Part shown: positions 28,073-37,284 of the stretch, one piece after another
How the letters are laid out: the number at the start of each line of letters is the position of its first letter
Position numbering within the stretch: the stretch's first letter is position 1
DNA from: CBDANZ01 sp965197865
GTDB lineage: Bacteria > Acidobacteriota > Vicinamibacteria > Vicinamibacterales > CAVVIG01
NCBI GenBank assembly: GCA_965197865.1
Contig: CBDANZ010000004.1
Span: forward strand, 496,001 to 560,000
DNA: 64,000 nucleotides
Direction: 5' to 3'
Program-made: the position numbers and the translations under genes
Notes under the pieces: model-generated
What the model was told of the DNA's origin: nothing
The model's database searches: none
Seen by the model: only the letters and a program-made list of their open reading frames with translations

Positions 28073-30705
28073 TCGGCGTGGTGATCGGCGTCTTCCTCTT
28101 GGGCACTGTGGGGGTTCAGGCTCAGACCGCGACGCTCGAAGGCCGCGTCACCGACGGCCAAGGCGCCGTCCTGGCCGGTGTCACGGTTACGACGAACTCG
28201 CCGGTGCTTGCTGCGCCCGCCGTGGAGACGAGTGATGCGACAGGTGCCTACGCGTTTCCGTCTCTGGCACCCGGCGTCTACAGCGCAACCTTCACGCTGA
28301 GTGGGTTCGAACCGCAGCGACATGAGGGCGTAGCGCTGGTGGCAGCGGAACCGCGTGTCCTAAATGCGGTGCTCGTACTCGCGCCGTTTGCGGAACGGGT
28401 CGACGTTGTTGGGGTTACCCCCCTGCTCGGGGCCGACATCAGCCGAGACCGAGTGGCGGCCACGGTCTCGGTCATCGATTCCGACGAGCTCGAGGCGCGG
28501 GGAGCACCGTCGCTGGCCGACTCGTTGAACGAGCGCCTCGGTTCCATCGTGCTGGAAGGGGCGACCACCAACCTGTTCCAGCCGACGCTCCGGTTCCGGG
28601 GCTTCACGGCGTCTCCCTTACTGGGCCTTCCGCAGGGTATCACCGTCTACCAGAACGGCGTGCGCATCAACGAGCCGTTCGGCGACACCGTGCAGTTCGA
28701 CCTGATTCCGCAGTTCGCCATCGATCACGTCCACTTGAGTGCCGGGGCCGACCCGGCGTACGGACTGAATGCCCTGGGCGGCGCGCTCGCCCTACGCCTC
28801 AAGAACGGGTTCGAGCATGGCGGTTTCCGCGGAGAGCTCTCTAGCGGTTCGTTCGGCCGGGTTATCGGCACGGGTGAATTCGGGGCGACCCGTGGGCCAT
28901 GGGCCCTCTACGTTGGAGCCATGCGGTTCGGCGAAACGGGATGGCGTGTGGCCTCCCCGTCCGAAGTCACCCAGGCGGTGGCCGACGTGGGCTATCGGGA
29001 AGGCTGGGTGGATGCTGGCGTGAGCTTCACCTACGCGGACACCAGTTTGAGCGGCAATGGAGCCGCCCCGGTGGAGTTGCTGGCGGTCGACCGGTCGGCG
29101 GTCTTCACTCCTGATACGACGGAGAACCGGCTTGGTTTCGTGCAGGGCCGTGTCAATCTCGCCGCATCGTCGAACTGGTCGCTCCAGGTCACCGGCTACT
29201 ACCGCGACCTCGATCGTTGGACGCTAAACGGCGACCAGGCGGAGTTCAGCGTCTGTGATGACGATTCGCTGCCCCCTGGGGCTCCTGACAACACGCTCTG
29301 CGTTCGCGCGGCTGACGACGATGATGACGAGAACGCCGCCGTCGCAGGTGCAGCCCTGATGAGTGACGATGAGGACCCTCTCGTCGACGTGCGGACGGGG
29401 CGCTTCATCACGAATGCCGATGCCCTGGGTGACGGCGCCCTCAACCGGACCACGACCTTGGCCAAGGGGTACGGCGCCGCGTTTCAGGCCACCGCGACGA
29501 CCGAGCTCAGCGAGCGTGACAATGTGCTCATCCTCGGGACGTCAGCCGATCTCGCCGACATCGCCTTCGCGTCCAACAGCGAAGTCGGAACGTTGACGCC
29601 TGAGCGTACCGTAGCCGGGTCGGGGTTGCTCGTTGGCATCTTTGACGAAGCACCGGACGACCGGTTCAACACCAACATCGACACCGAGAATCGCGGGTTC
29701 GGCCTCTACTTCAGCGACACGCTCTCGCTGACCGACCGTACCCATGTGACCGTCTCAGGGCGGTACAACTGGATGCGAATCAACATCGCGGACCAGCTCG
29801 GGACCTCGCTTAACGGGAGGCATACGTTCTCGCGGTTCAACCCAGGGGTAGGAACCGTGTATCAGGCGAGCGACGCCGTGTCGGTCTTCGGAAGATACTC
29901 CGAGTCGAATCGGGCCCCCACGGCGGCGGAGCTGAGCTGCGCCGACCCCGCCGCGCCGTGCCGCGTCCCGAACGCGTTCGTCTCGGACCCGCCGCTCGAA
30001 GAGGTCGTCGCGCGGTCGATCGAGGGCGGTGTTCGAGGTCGATGGGCGGTAGCAGGCGGAACCCTTGAGTGGTCGGTCGCCGCCTATCGGACCCGGATTA
30101 ACGACGACGTTCTCTTCGTCGCGTCACCCGAACTCCTCGGGACCGGGTTCTTCCAGAACGCCGGAGATACACAGCGTGTCGGGCTGGATGTGGACCTGAG
30201 TGGCCGGATCGCCCAGTTCGGCTGGTACGCGAGTTATGGGTTCGTGGAGGCTACCTTCGAGTCGCCGCTAACGCTGCCTGGCAATCAGGAGGTCAACGAT
30301 GCGGCAAACGACGACGGCGAGATCGAGGTCGAACCGGGCGACCGGCTTCCTGGGATACCGCGACACAGCTTCAAGGGGGGCGTGCAGCAGGAGGTCACCG
30401 ATGCGTGGCACGTCGCCGTCGAGACGATCGTTGCGTCAAGCCGCGTCTTTCTCGGCGACGAGGGGAACGACCAGGCGGAATTGGAAGGCTACGGTGTCGC
30501 TAATGTGCGCTCGTCCTATCGCTTCAACCCCACGGTCGAGCTGTTCGTTCGTGTAGAGAACCTGTTCGACAAGCGATACGAGATATTCGGGGCGCTCGCC
30601 GAACTCGAGATCCATCTGTGGGAGGCGCCGGATGCCAGCCAACCGCGGTTCGTGGCACCCGGCGTACCCCGAAGCGCCTTCGCTGGGCTACGCGTGCGGT
30701 TCTAA
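28069..30705 (+). CDS. TonB-dependent receptor with carboxypeptidase-regulatory-like domain
   Basis: A protein of 878 aa. A signal peptide (GVVIGVFLLGTVGVQA-QT) leads to a carboxypeptidase-regulatory-like fold (TLEGRVTDGQGAVLAGVTVT, TGAYAFPSLAPGVYSATFTL). The plug domain has VSVIDSDELEARGAPSLADS, LRFRGF and ITVYQNGVRINEPFGDTVQF, and the beta barrel ends in ...SAFAGLRVRF with a terminal Phe typical of outer-membrane proteins. The substrate is unknown. The start is a TTG at 28069 overlapping the upstream remnant. An acidic stretch (ADDDDDENAAVAG) lies in a barrel loop. Confidence 0.88.
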   Translation: MIGVVIGVFLLGTVGVQAQTATLEGRVTDGQGAVLAGVTVTTNSPVLAAPAVETSDATGAYAFPSLAPGVYSATFTLSGFEPQRHEGVALVAAEPRVLNAVLVLAPFAERVDVVGVTPLLGADISRDRVAATVSVIDSDELEARGAPSLADSLNERLGSIVLEGATTNLFQPTLRFRGFTASPLLGLPQGITVYQNGVRINEPFGDTVQFDLIPQFAIDHVHLSAGADPAYGLNALGGALALRLKNGFEHGGFRGELSSGSFGRVIGTGEFGATRGPWALYVGAMRFGETGWRVASPSEVTQAVADVGYREGWVDAGVSFTYADTSLSGNGAAPVELLAVDRSAVFTPDTTENRLGFVQGRVNLAASSNWSLQVTGYYRDLDRWTLNGDQAEFSVCDDDSLPPGAPDNTLCVRAADDDDDENAAVAGAALMSDDEDPLVDVRTGRFITNADALGDGALNRTTTLAKGYGAAFQATATTELSERDNVLILGTSADLADIAFASNSEVGTLTPERTVAGSGLLVGIFDEAPDDRFNTNIDTENRGFGLYFSDTLSLTDRTHVTVSGRYNWMRINIADQLGTSLNGRHTFSRFNPGVGTVYQASDAVSVFGRYSESNRAPTAAELSCADPAAPCRVPNAFVSDPPLEEVVARSIEGGVRGRWAVAGGTLEWSVAAYRTRINDDVLFVASPELLGTGFFQNAGDTQRVGLDVDLSGRIAQFGWYASYGFVEATFESPLTLPGNQEVNDAANDDGEIEVEPGDRLPGIPRHSFKGGVQQEVTDAWHVAVETIVASSRVFLGDEGNDQAELEGYGVANVRSSYRFNPTVELFVRVENLFDKRYEIFGALAELEIHLWEAPDASQPRFVAPGVPRSAFAGLRVRF

Positions 30706-31169
30706 CCTGTCAGCTTGATGGCCTAGATCGCACGCAATCCCAACCCCCGAACTTTGGCGTTTGCTCGGTACGCTGCCACGTGCACGCCGCACGGCACCGA
30801 CAGGCGCTTGAGCTCATCCTGCAGGTCCGGTGTCGCCACCGCGAGGCTCGTCCACATCGATAAGAGATCTCGCGTGGAGCGGGACCCAGGGGGCACGACA
30901 GCGCCGTACTGGGAACGCATGCGGGCAGTGTAACGCTCGATGGGGACTACGGTCTGTCCGCGGTCTCCTGGATGTTCCAGTGACTTGGGCACGGACCGTA
31001 TGGAGTCTAGCCTGATTGGTTCAAGCACCGGACCGAATACGGATCGCTTCTGACGCTGGGACACAAGGGTGCGCAAGGTCCGAGCTGGGGTTGAGATCTT
31101 CAGGCCAGTGCACGATACGCACGTCTGTTTGACCGACTACTGAATCCGCGCTACTCTCGGCTCCACGTT
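30706..31169. other. region between TonB receptor and riboswitch, no gene recognised
   Basis: A 117-codon open frame on the minus strand (30723-31076) has no recognisable family, and I do not call it a gene. The promoter for the riboswitch-controlled transcript should lie in the right part. Confidence 0.4.
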
Positions 31170-31352
31170 GCGTCGGTGCTCCGGACAGGCCGGAGCGGCA
31201 AGAGGGAACCCGGTCAGACTCCGGGGCTGCCCCGCAGCGGTAAACGGGAGCGACCGCCGTCATCACGCACTGGCTCACACGAGCTGGGAAGCGACGGCCA
31301 GTAGGTAGGCGTCACGCGCCGATCGCCCGTAAGCCCGAAGACCTGCCGACGC
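31170..31352 (+). promoter_or_regulatory. cobalamin riboswitch
   Basis: The closing stem GCGTCGG (31170-31176)/CCGACGC (31346-31352) frames the aptamer. Inside are AAGAGGGAACCCGGT, GGGGCTGCCCCGCAGCGGTAA, the B12-box-like GGCCAGTAGG and the 3' signature AGCCCGAAGACCTGCC, all in the usual order. It lies about 290 bp upstream of a BtuB-like receptor gene on the same strand. B12 binding would repress that operon. I did not resolve the expression platform. Confidence 0.92.
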
Positions 31353-31638
31353 TTATCAGCCGACCTGAACCTCCGCGGGGGGGGTGAGGGGTGATGCCGC
31401 CGTCCGGCCGCTCTCTCCTTGTCCTACTTGTAGGCGTTCAGGTCTTGGCCTAGGGGCCTAGCGCTGTGTATCTTTCAGCGGATCGGCAGTCGTCCACCAC
31501 GTCATCTTCCTGGGCGGATCCACACCCTCACTGCCGCTACCGACTCACCGTCCTCTCTGGATTGCGTCCCAGAACCGCTATCCAGTCGCGGGCTGTGGCA
31601 GCACGGGATCCCTCGGGCTCTTCGGAAGGAGGAGCTCG
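31353..31638. other. 5' untranslated region between riboswitch and receptor gene
   Basis: No gene is seen. The region begins with a G-rich stretch (CCGCGGGGGGGGTGAGGGG) and should hold the expression platform of the riboswitch. GGAAGGAGGAGC just before 31639 is the ribosome site. Confidence 0.5.
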
Positions 31639-34002
31639 TTGATGATTCACCTACTGCGACGGGCCGTCTTCACTCTCATGACCGTGACCACCCTTCTCAT
31701 TGAACCCGCGGCCGCCCAAGCACCGATCACGCTGACGGGTACCGTCACGGATCGATCCGGCGGCGTGCTCGCGGGGGCCACAGTCAGGGCCTCCGACGGC
31801 GATCGGTTCGTGACGACGAGGACCGAGGCTGATGGTCGCTATCGTCTGGACCTGCCGTCCGAGGGTCCCTATCGAGTGACCGTGCGCCGCGAAGGGTTTG
31901 CGGCACGGTGGGAGGATGTCACCGTGTCGGCTGGCATGACTCGCGATTTTCAACTTACCATCGCGCCGGTTGATGACATCGTCGTGGTCACCGCGTCTGG
32001 GAGACCCGAACGTCGTGCCACCATCACCGAATCGCTGATGGTGTTCTCGGCCCAGGATATCCAGCGCTCCGGAGCATCCTCCCTTGCGGACGTCGTGCGA
32101 CAGGTGCCCGGGTTGCACGTCGAAGCGAACGGACGGGAGGGTGCCCTCACGTCGCTCTTCGCGCGAGGGGGCGAATCCGACTATAACCATGTGCTCGTTG
32201 ACGGCGTGCGCGTCAACATCAGCGGGGGGCAGTTCGACTTCAGCCGCATCTCCACAGGCGACATCGAGCGCGTGGAGGTCGTGCGCGGCGCCCAGTCTGC
32301 ACTGTACGGCTCGGATGCGATCGGATCGGTCGTCCAGATCTTCACGAAACGCGGTCTGCCGACCGACGGGCCGCAGGTGTCGGGATCGTTCGAGGGAGGC
32401 TCGTTCGGCAGGGTGCGTGGGGACGCGTGGCTGTCGGGTGGCGCGCGGCAGCGCCTCGACTACCAGCTCGGCCTCGGCTATCGCAGTACTAATGGGGCGT
32501 TCTCGGACGATCTCATGGAGTCCGACCGCTTCAATCACACCTCAGTAAACGGGGGCGTTGGTGTCGTTCTTGGCGGCCAGGCCACGCTGCGCACGGGCGT
32601 GCGGTACAGTGACGCCCGCGGTCGGGCGGTCGGCCAGATCGCCTACGGACCGGCCGATCGCGGCACGCGGCAGGACACCGAGGACCTGTCCTGGCATGTC
32701 CGGTTCGACCACACGCCTTCCGCAGCCGTGCACCACGCCGCCACGGTCACGTATTTCCGCTGGGACCGCCTGTCGGCTGACCTGGTTGCTGATCCTCCGT
32801 ACAACGTGCACGCGATCCTCGCTGGGCAGCCGGGTGCGCGCTTTCCCGACAGTCCGCGGCTGGTGCGGCTCCTCGACGAGACGTCGTTTGAGAGTCTCGT
32901 GGCCGATCCCTCATCGCTCCCGGCCGGGCACTTCTTGGCGACGACTCCACTTGGGATCAGCGACTGCCCAGGCACGTTTGAATCGGCATTTCGTCGGCCA
33001 TCGGTGCACTACCAGGCGGACGTGACGTGGCTCACTGATCAGGTCTTCAGCGCGGGATACGAGTACGAGCGTGAATCGGATCCGCTGCAGGGCTTCCGCG
33101 TCGACAATCACGCGTACTTTGCCCAACAGCGATTCTCGATCGCCGACCGCTGGTCCGTGACCCTCGGCGGGCGAATTGATGACCATTCCCATTACGGCAC
33201 TGCGTTCAGCCCGAAGCTCTCAGTCGGAGGTTACCCGCTGCCGTTTCGATCAGGACCTCTCTCGTCACTGAAGGTTTTCACCAGCATCGGGAAAGGCATC
33301 AAGAACCCGGTCTTCGGTGAGCTGTTCGGATCGGCGTTCGTCGACGGGAACCCGGACTTGCAGCCAGAGCGGGCCCGGACGGTGGATGCGGGCCTCGAGG
33401 TCACGTTGGACAACCAGCGCTGGGTCGGCAGAGGCACGTATTTCGACAACGCATACACGGACCAAGTCGCGTTCCAGATCTCACCCGGGTTTGGTGGCGA
33501 CGGCGTCCCGGATTTCCTGAACGTCGCGGGGTCTGGCGCGCGTGGTGTCGAATTCGAGGCCAGCCTGCAGCGGTCGATTGCGGGACTGACCGCCAGCTTC
33601 AACTACGCGCGGGTCGATACGAAAGTCGTCTCAACGGTCAGCCAGAGTGATCAGTTCCAACCCGGCCAGCCGTTGCTTCGACGCCCGAAGCATTCTGGGA
33701 CCCTGCAGCTGACCTATACGCGAGGGCGAGGCAGCCTGCACGCACACGTGCGGGCGATCGGCCAGCGGCACGATGCGTCGTTCATAGGGCTCGCGCGGGT
33801 GTCCGACGGTCGGCCGGTCGAGATCACCGCGAACCCCCACTACGCGGTCATCGGTCTCGGGGGGCAGGTTCACCTCGACGACGACCTGACGGTGTTCGCG
33901 CGGATCGACAACCTGATCGACTCGGCGTATGAAAGTGCCCTCGGCTATCCCGGCTTGCCTCGGTCGGTCGTCCTGGGCGGGCGCTTTGCCCTCGGCCGCT
34001 GA
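31639..34002 (+). CDS. btuB: BtuB-like TonB-dependent vitamin B12 receptor
   Basis: A protein of 787 aa. It has a signal peptide (ending IEPAAAQA), a carboxypeptidase-regulatory-like domain (GTVTDRSGGVLAGATVRAS) and a plug domain resembling BtuB/CirA: ESLMVFSAQDIQRSGASSLA, VRQVPGLHVEANGREGALTS, LFARGGESDYNHVLVDGVRV and IERVEVVRGAQSALYGSDAI. The barrel ends SVVLGGRFALGR. Riboswitch control and the downstream btuF-like gene support cobalamin as the substrate. The reading frame is intact, unlike the two genes after it. Confidence 0.88.
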   Translation: MMIHLLRRAVFTLMTVTTLLIEPAAAQAPITLTGTVTDRSGGVLAGATVRASDGDRFVTTRTEADGRYRLDLPSEGPYRVTVRREGFAARWEDVTVSAGMTRDFQLTIAPVDDIVVVTASGRPERRATITESLMVFSAQDIQRSGASSLADVVRQVPGLHVEANGREGALTSLFARGGESDYNHVLVDGVRVNISGGQFDFSRISTGDIERVEVVRGAQSALYGSDAIGSVVQIFTKRGLPTDGPQVSGSFEGGSFGRVRGDAWLSGGARQRLDYQLGLGYRSTNGAFSDDLMESDRFNHTSVNGGVGVVLGGQATLRTGVRYSDARGRAVGQIAYGPADRGTRQDTEDLSWHVRFDHTPSAAVHHAATVTYFRWDRLSADLVADPPYNVHAILAGQPGARFPDSPRLVRLLDETSFESLVADPSSLPAGHFLATTPLGISDCPGTFESAFRRPSVHYQADVTWLTDQVFSAGYEYERESDPLQGFRVDNHAYFAQQRFSIADRWSVTLGGRIDDHSHYGTAFSPKLSVGGYPLPFRSGPLSSLKVFTSIGKGIKNPVFGELFGSAFVDGNPDLQPERARTVDAGLEVTLDNQRWVGRGTYFDNAYTDQVAFQISPGFGGDGVPDFLNVAGSGARGVEFEASLQRSIAGLTASFNYARVDTKVVSTVSQSDQFQPGQPLLRRPKHSGTLQLTYTRGRGSLHAHVRAIGQRHDASFIGLARVSDGRPVEITANPHYAVIGLGGQVHLDDDLTVFARIDNLIDSAYESALGYPGLPRSVVLGGRFALGR

Positions 34003-34022
34003 TCTATGGGAGCGAGGCAAAC

Positions 34023-34749
34023 ATGACTAAACCGATCGTGATGTGTTTCAGCGGCGGGAAGGACAGCACGTTGGCGTTGCAGGCCCTCCAACAACAGGGC
34101 GGGTATGACGTCGTCGGCCTCCTGACGATCGTCACGCTCGATTACGTGCGTGTGAGTATGCAAGGGGTGCGCCGGGCGCTGCTCCGTCAGCAGGCGATTT
34201 CACTCGACCTACCGCTCGCCGAAGTGGCCGTTCCGGCCGGGTCGTCCAACGAGGTCTACCAGCGGGCGATGGGGAAGACACTCACGCAGTTCCGCTCACG
34301 AGGCATCAACCGCGTCACCTTCGGTGACAGACCTCCGCGCCTACCGCGAACAACGGACCGCCGAGTGCGGCCTGGCGTGCCTGTTCCCGATCTGGAAACG
34401 CGAGACCGCGGCGCTCGCGCACGCGTTCATCCGCGATGGGTTCAAGGCCGTGGTCGTCTGCGTGGACCCCAGCGAGCTTGACCCATCCTTCGCCGGACGG
34501 CCGTTCGATGAGGCGTTGCTCGCCGATCTCCCAGTCGGAGTGGATCCGTGCGGCGAGAACGGCGAGTTTCACACCTTTGTGTGTGATGGACCGATCTTCG
34601 AGCACCCAATCCCGGTTTCGATAGGGACCATCGTCGAACGGGACAGCTTTGTGTATTGCGATGTCGTACCACGAGCGGCGGAGGATCGCCGTCGCCGCCT
34701 CACAGCGGCCGAGCCGCGAGCGGCCCAGCTCGCCGCACAGGGAGGGTGA
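34023..34749 (+). pseudogene. Dph6-like ATP-pyrophosphatase (adenosine nucleotide hydrolase family), frameshifted
   Basis: The first frame has the PP-loop SGGKDSTLALQALQQQ and runs to INRVTFGD. The second, from about 34324, reads TDLRAYREQRTAECGLACLF, PIWKRETAALAHAFIRDGFK, VVVCVDPSELDPSFAGRPFD, DPCGENGEFHTFVCDGPIF. Homologues usually have a short LFL-type link between GD and TDLRAYRE, so a small deletion near 34325 explains the shift. Such proteins often accompany B12 uptake genes. It lies 20 bp downstream of btuB. A functional single protein is unlikely. Confidence 0.8.
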
Positions 34750-34757
34750 GTCGGACG

Positions 34758-35711
34758 ATGGCCGAACATCGCATCGTCTCGCTCATCGCTAGTGCGACGG
34801 AGATCGTGGCTGCCTTGGGCTTCGAGGAGCAGCTCGTCGGCCGCTCGCATGAGTGTGACTACCCACCGTCGATCGAACGGTTGCCCGCCTGCTCGACGTC
34901 GAAGGTCGATGTCGGAGCCTCGAGCCGGGCGATTGATGATCAAGTGAGGGCCATCGTCACCGAAGGTCTCTCGGTGTACCGAGTCGACCCTGACCTGCTG
35001 AAGCAGCTGGCACCGACCCTCATCATCACGCAAATGCAATGTGAGGTCTGCGCCGTCAGCGTCAAGGACGTCGAATAGGCGGTCTGCGAACTTATCGGCT
35101 CACGGCCAAGGATCGTTTCGCTGGAGCCGATGTCGCTCGGCGACATTTGGAAAGACATGAGGGCCGTTGCGGATGCCCTAAGTGATCCAAAGCGCGGCGA
35201 CTGCCTCGTGACCGAGTTGACAGCACGGCTGGACGAGCTCAGGACGAGAGCAGCATCCCTCCCAACGCGCACGTCCATCGCCTGCATCGAGTGGATCGAT
35301 CCACTCATGAATGCGGGCAACTGGGTGCCTGAGCTCGTCGACATTGTCGGTGGGACGAACCTCTTCGGCGAGACCGGCAAACACTCCGGCTACCTCGAGG
35401 TGGCAGCACTCGTCGCGGCCGACCCGGATGTAGTGGCGATCATGCCCTGCGGGTTTGATATAGATCGCTCGCGCCGCGAGATGCCACCGCTCACATCGCG
35501 TCTTCAATGGTCGCGGCTCTCAGCGGTCAAGAGCGGGCGGGTCTTCATCACGGACGGTAACCAGTACTTCAACCGTCCTGGCCCGCGCGTCGTGGAGTCA
35601 GCCGAGATCCTCGCGGAGCTGCTGCACCCGGAAGCCTTTGACTTGGACCATCGGGCTACCGGTTGGATGCATTTCGCTAGTGGATCAAGTCTCCAAACGG
35701 ACGGTTCGTGA
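34758..35711 (+). pseudogene. btuF: BtuF-like cobalamin-binding protein with in-frame UAG
   Basis: The single 317-codon frame has a TAG at 35076-35078 (SVKDVE-stop-AVCELIGSRPRIVSL). Features of the class III periplasmic-binding fold are RIVSLIASATEIVAALGFEE, VGRSHECDYPPSIERLP, PTLIITQMQCEVCAV, ACIEWIDPLMNAGNWVPELV, DIVGGTNLFGETGKHSGYLE and VFITDGNQYFNRPGPRVVES. No signal peptide is seen; cytoplasm-like versions of this family are common in this context. The TAG could come from CAG by one C to T change. Confidence 0.82.
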
Positions 35712-35779
35712 GTTGTAGGCCTGGAGGGCAGAACAGGCGACACGTGTCGTTGGGTGCATCGGCTCGTGTTCTGTCAGTC

Positions 35780-36012
35780 CGACTCTTGGCCCAGCGGGCC
35801 GTCCGGTTGCAGAAGCAGGCACGTGCCCGAGGAGAAACTGGATCTGGTCCAGTTCACCTCCGGCCAAGTGACACAACCGGGCACAGGTACGACGCAGGTC
35901 ATGAGGGGCGAGCGTCTCGATACCCGCTCAGCGGGCGGCTTTCCTGACCACTTCCCAGAGTACCTTGTCGGTCATGCCATCGCCCCACATCCGGCTTGCC
36001 TTGTTGATTACA
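35780..36012 (-). pseudogene. tyrosine recombinase C-terminal remnant
   Basis: The minus strand reads VFRVINKASRMWGDGMTDKV, LWEVVRKAAR-stop-AGIETL, APHDLRRTCARLCHLAGGEL and DQIQFLLGHVPAS. This is the catalytic domain of a widespread integrase (HDLRRT box and HAGG-E-L-x-Q-I-Q-F-L-L-G-H). A TGA interrupts it, the nucleophile Tyr region is lost, and the N-terminal part is replaced by an IS3 remnant at about 36012. Confidence 0.75.
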
Positions 36013-36480
36013 CGGAACACCCGACCGCTGCGAACGCCCGCAGCGTGCCGCCAGGGCCGCGTCGATCACCCGGTGGCGGATGCGCGGCGGGACCCGATTC
36101 CAGTACTGCCGTGCCGCCGAGGGGTGGGGTGTGAGCCCGTCGATCCCAGCGTCGGGGTAACCGGCGATACCAGGCGTAGAATGTCGCCCTCGGCCCCTGC
36201 AGCTCGCGCAGCGTATGGCGCACCGACAGGTCCGACTGTTCGACGAGGCGAACCACGTTACATTTCTCGGCAGGTGTTAGTCGCACGACTCGTCCTCCGA
36301 GGCGGCAGCCGTCACGCTATTTCTGAGCAGCCGATTTTCCAGCACTGTTTCGGCGATGAGTTGTTTCAGGCGAGTGTTTTCCTTGCGGAGATCCGCGACC
36401 TCGGTCGACATCGCCGCGCGCGTGGTGTCGTCTACAACGCGTTTCTTCCCGGCTTCGAGAAATTCAGGACGGACTGGATT
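36012..36480 (-). pseudogene. IS3-family remnant (orfA tail and orfB head)
   Basis: OrfA part: EFLEAGKKRVVDDTTRAAMS, EVADLRKENTRLKQLIAETV, LENRLLRNSVTAAASEDESC, with a stop just upstream of the first residues. OrfB part from 36286: MRLTPAEKCNVVRLVEQSDL, SVRHTLRELQGPRATFYAWY, then a frameshift and loss of the DDE domain. This family is different from the intact IS3 copy at 39.4 kb. Confidence 0.75.
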
Positions 36481-36647
36481 TCATCGGCCCGATCTTGGCG
36501 CCGGCAGCGAGGGGCATCTGTCTTGAAGTAGCCGAATTCTGCGACCGTGGGGTAGGCTTGGGCGCCCTTCGCTGCTGGAGGAGAACCTCGGGCCCAAACC
36601 CTGGCGCAGGTTCTGGGCCGGCAGCCGTCACTCTCAATGCCTAGATT

Positions 36648-37031
36648 TCAACAATGTGCCGGACAGAACGACACGACCTTTCCGTCCGGCAGGGTCATGA
36701 TGCGCATGAGCCCCCAGAGAGAGCCGTCTCTGGCGCGGCTGGCTTCGACCGTGACCGTCTTTCCGATGGCGTTCTGGACATCGGTCTTGCCGACCTTCAG
36801 GTTTCTGAACACGTTGGGTGCTGGTCCCTCGAACCTCCAGCTCCGCACCTGGCCCCGGTCGCCCTTCACGTCGACGGACAATTCGATGTGGGGATTCCTC
36901 CATTCGGAGCTGGCAAGCGTCCCGGTTACCGTGAATCGCCGGTTGAAGTCGAAGAGGGCCGACATGCTGTGATGGGCCCATGCCGAGCCCCCGACCAGTG
37001 TCAGCGCCAGCACGAGACTAGGGCTGCGCAT
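36648..37031 (-). CDS. DUF6152 family exported protein
   Basis: A protein of 127 aa from MRSPSLVLALTLVGGSAWAH, a signal peptide cleaved before HHSMSALFDFNRRFTVTGTL. The motif AHHS-x4-FD and the later IELSVDVKG, WRFEGPAPNVFRN and GKTVTVEASRARDGS fit DUF6152 proteins, which are exported and of unknown function. An in-frame start at 37082 adds sequence before the signal peptide, so I prefer 37031. It stands alone between debris and an IS. Confidence 0.8.
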   Translation of the reverse strand: MRSPSLVLALTLVGGSAWAHHSMSALFDFNRRFTVTGTLASSEWRNPHIELSVDVKGDRGQVRSWRFEGPAPNVFRNLKVGKTDVQNAIGKTVTVEASRARDGSLWGLMRIMTLPDGKVVSFCPAHC

Positions 37032-37284
37032 ACTGAACTCTCCCGGGAAAGGCTTTGATGAGGCGAGGGTCGGCGCCGCCAACGCGTTCGGCGACCAGCG
37101 AACAGGCTCAGGAAAGCTGGGCTGGAACGAACATTATACCTAGAGGAGGCCGAGTCTTGGGGAACATGGACCGCGCGAAGTTACCCGAACCGGAGCCGTA
37201 GAGCGCCCGACCGCGAGCGGACCAGAGCCAGAGCACTAACCGTTAAGGTCGATCAAGAAATCAGGCATGACCGCCTGGCTTGAT

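Noticed and set aside
30723..31076. 117-codon minus-strand frame between the TonB receptor and the riboswitch
   Set aside because: No family resemblance and no clear ribosome site; it overlaps the probable promoter region of the riboswitch transcript.
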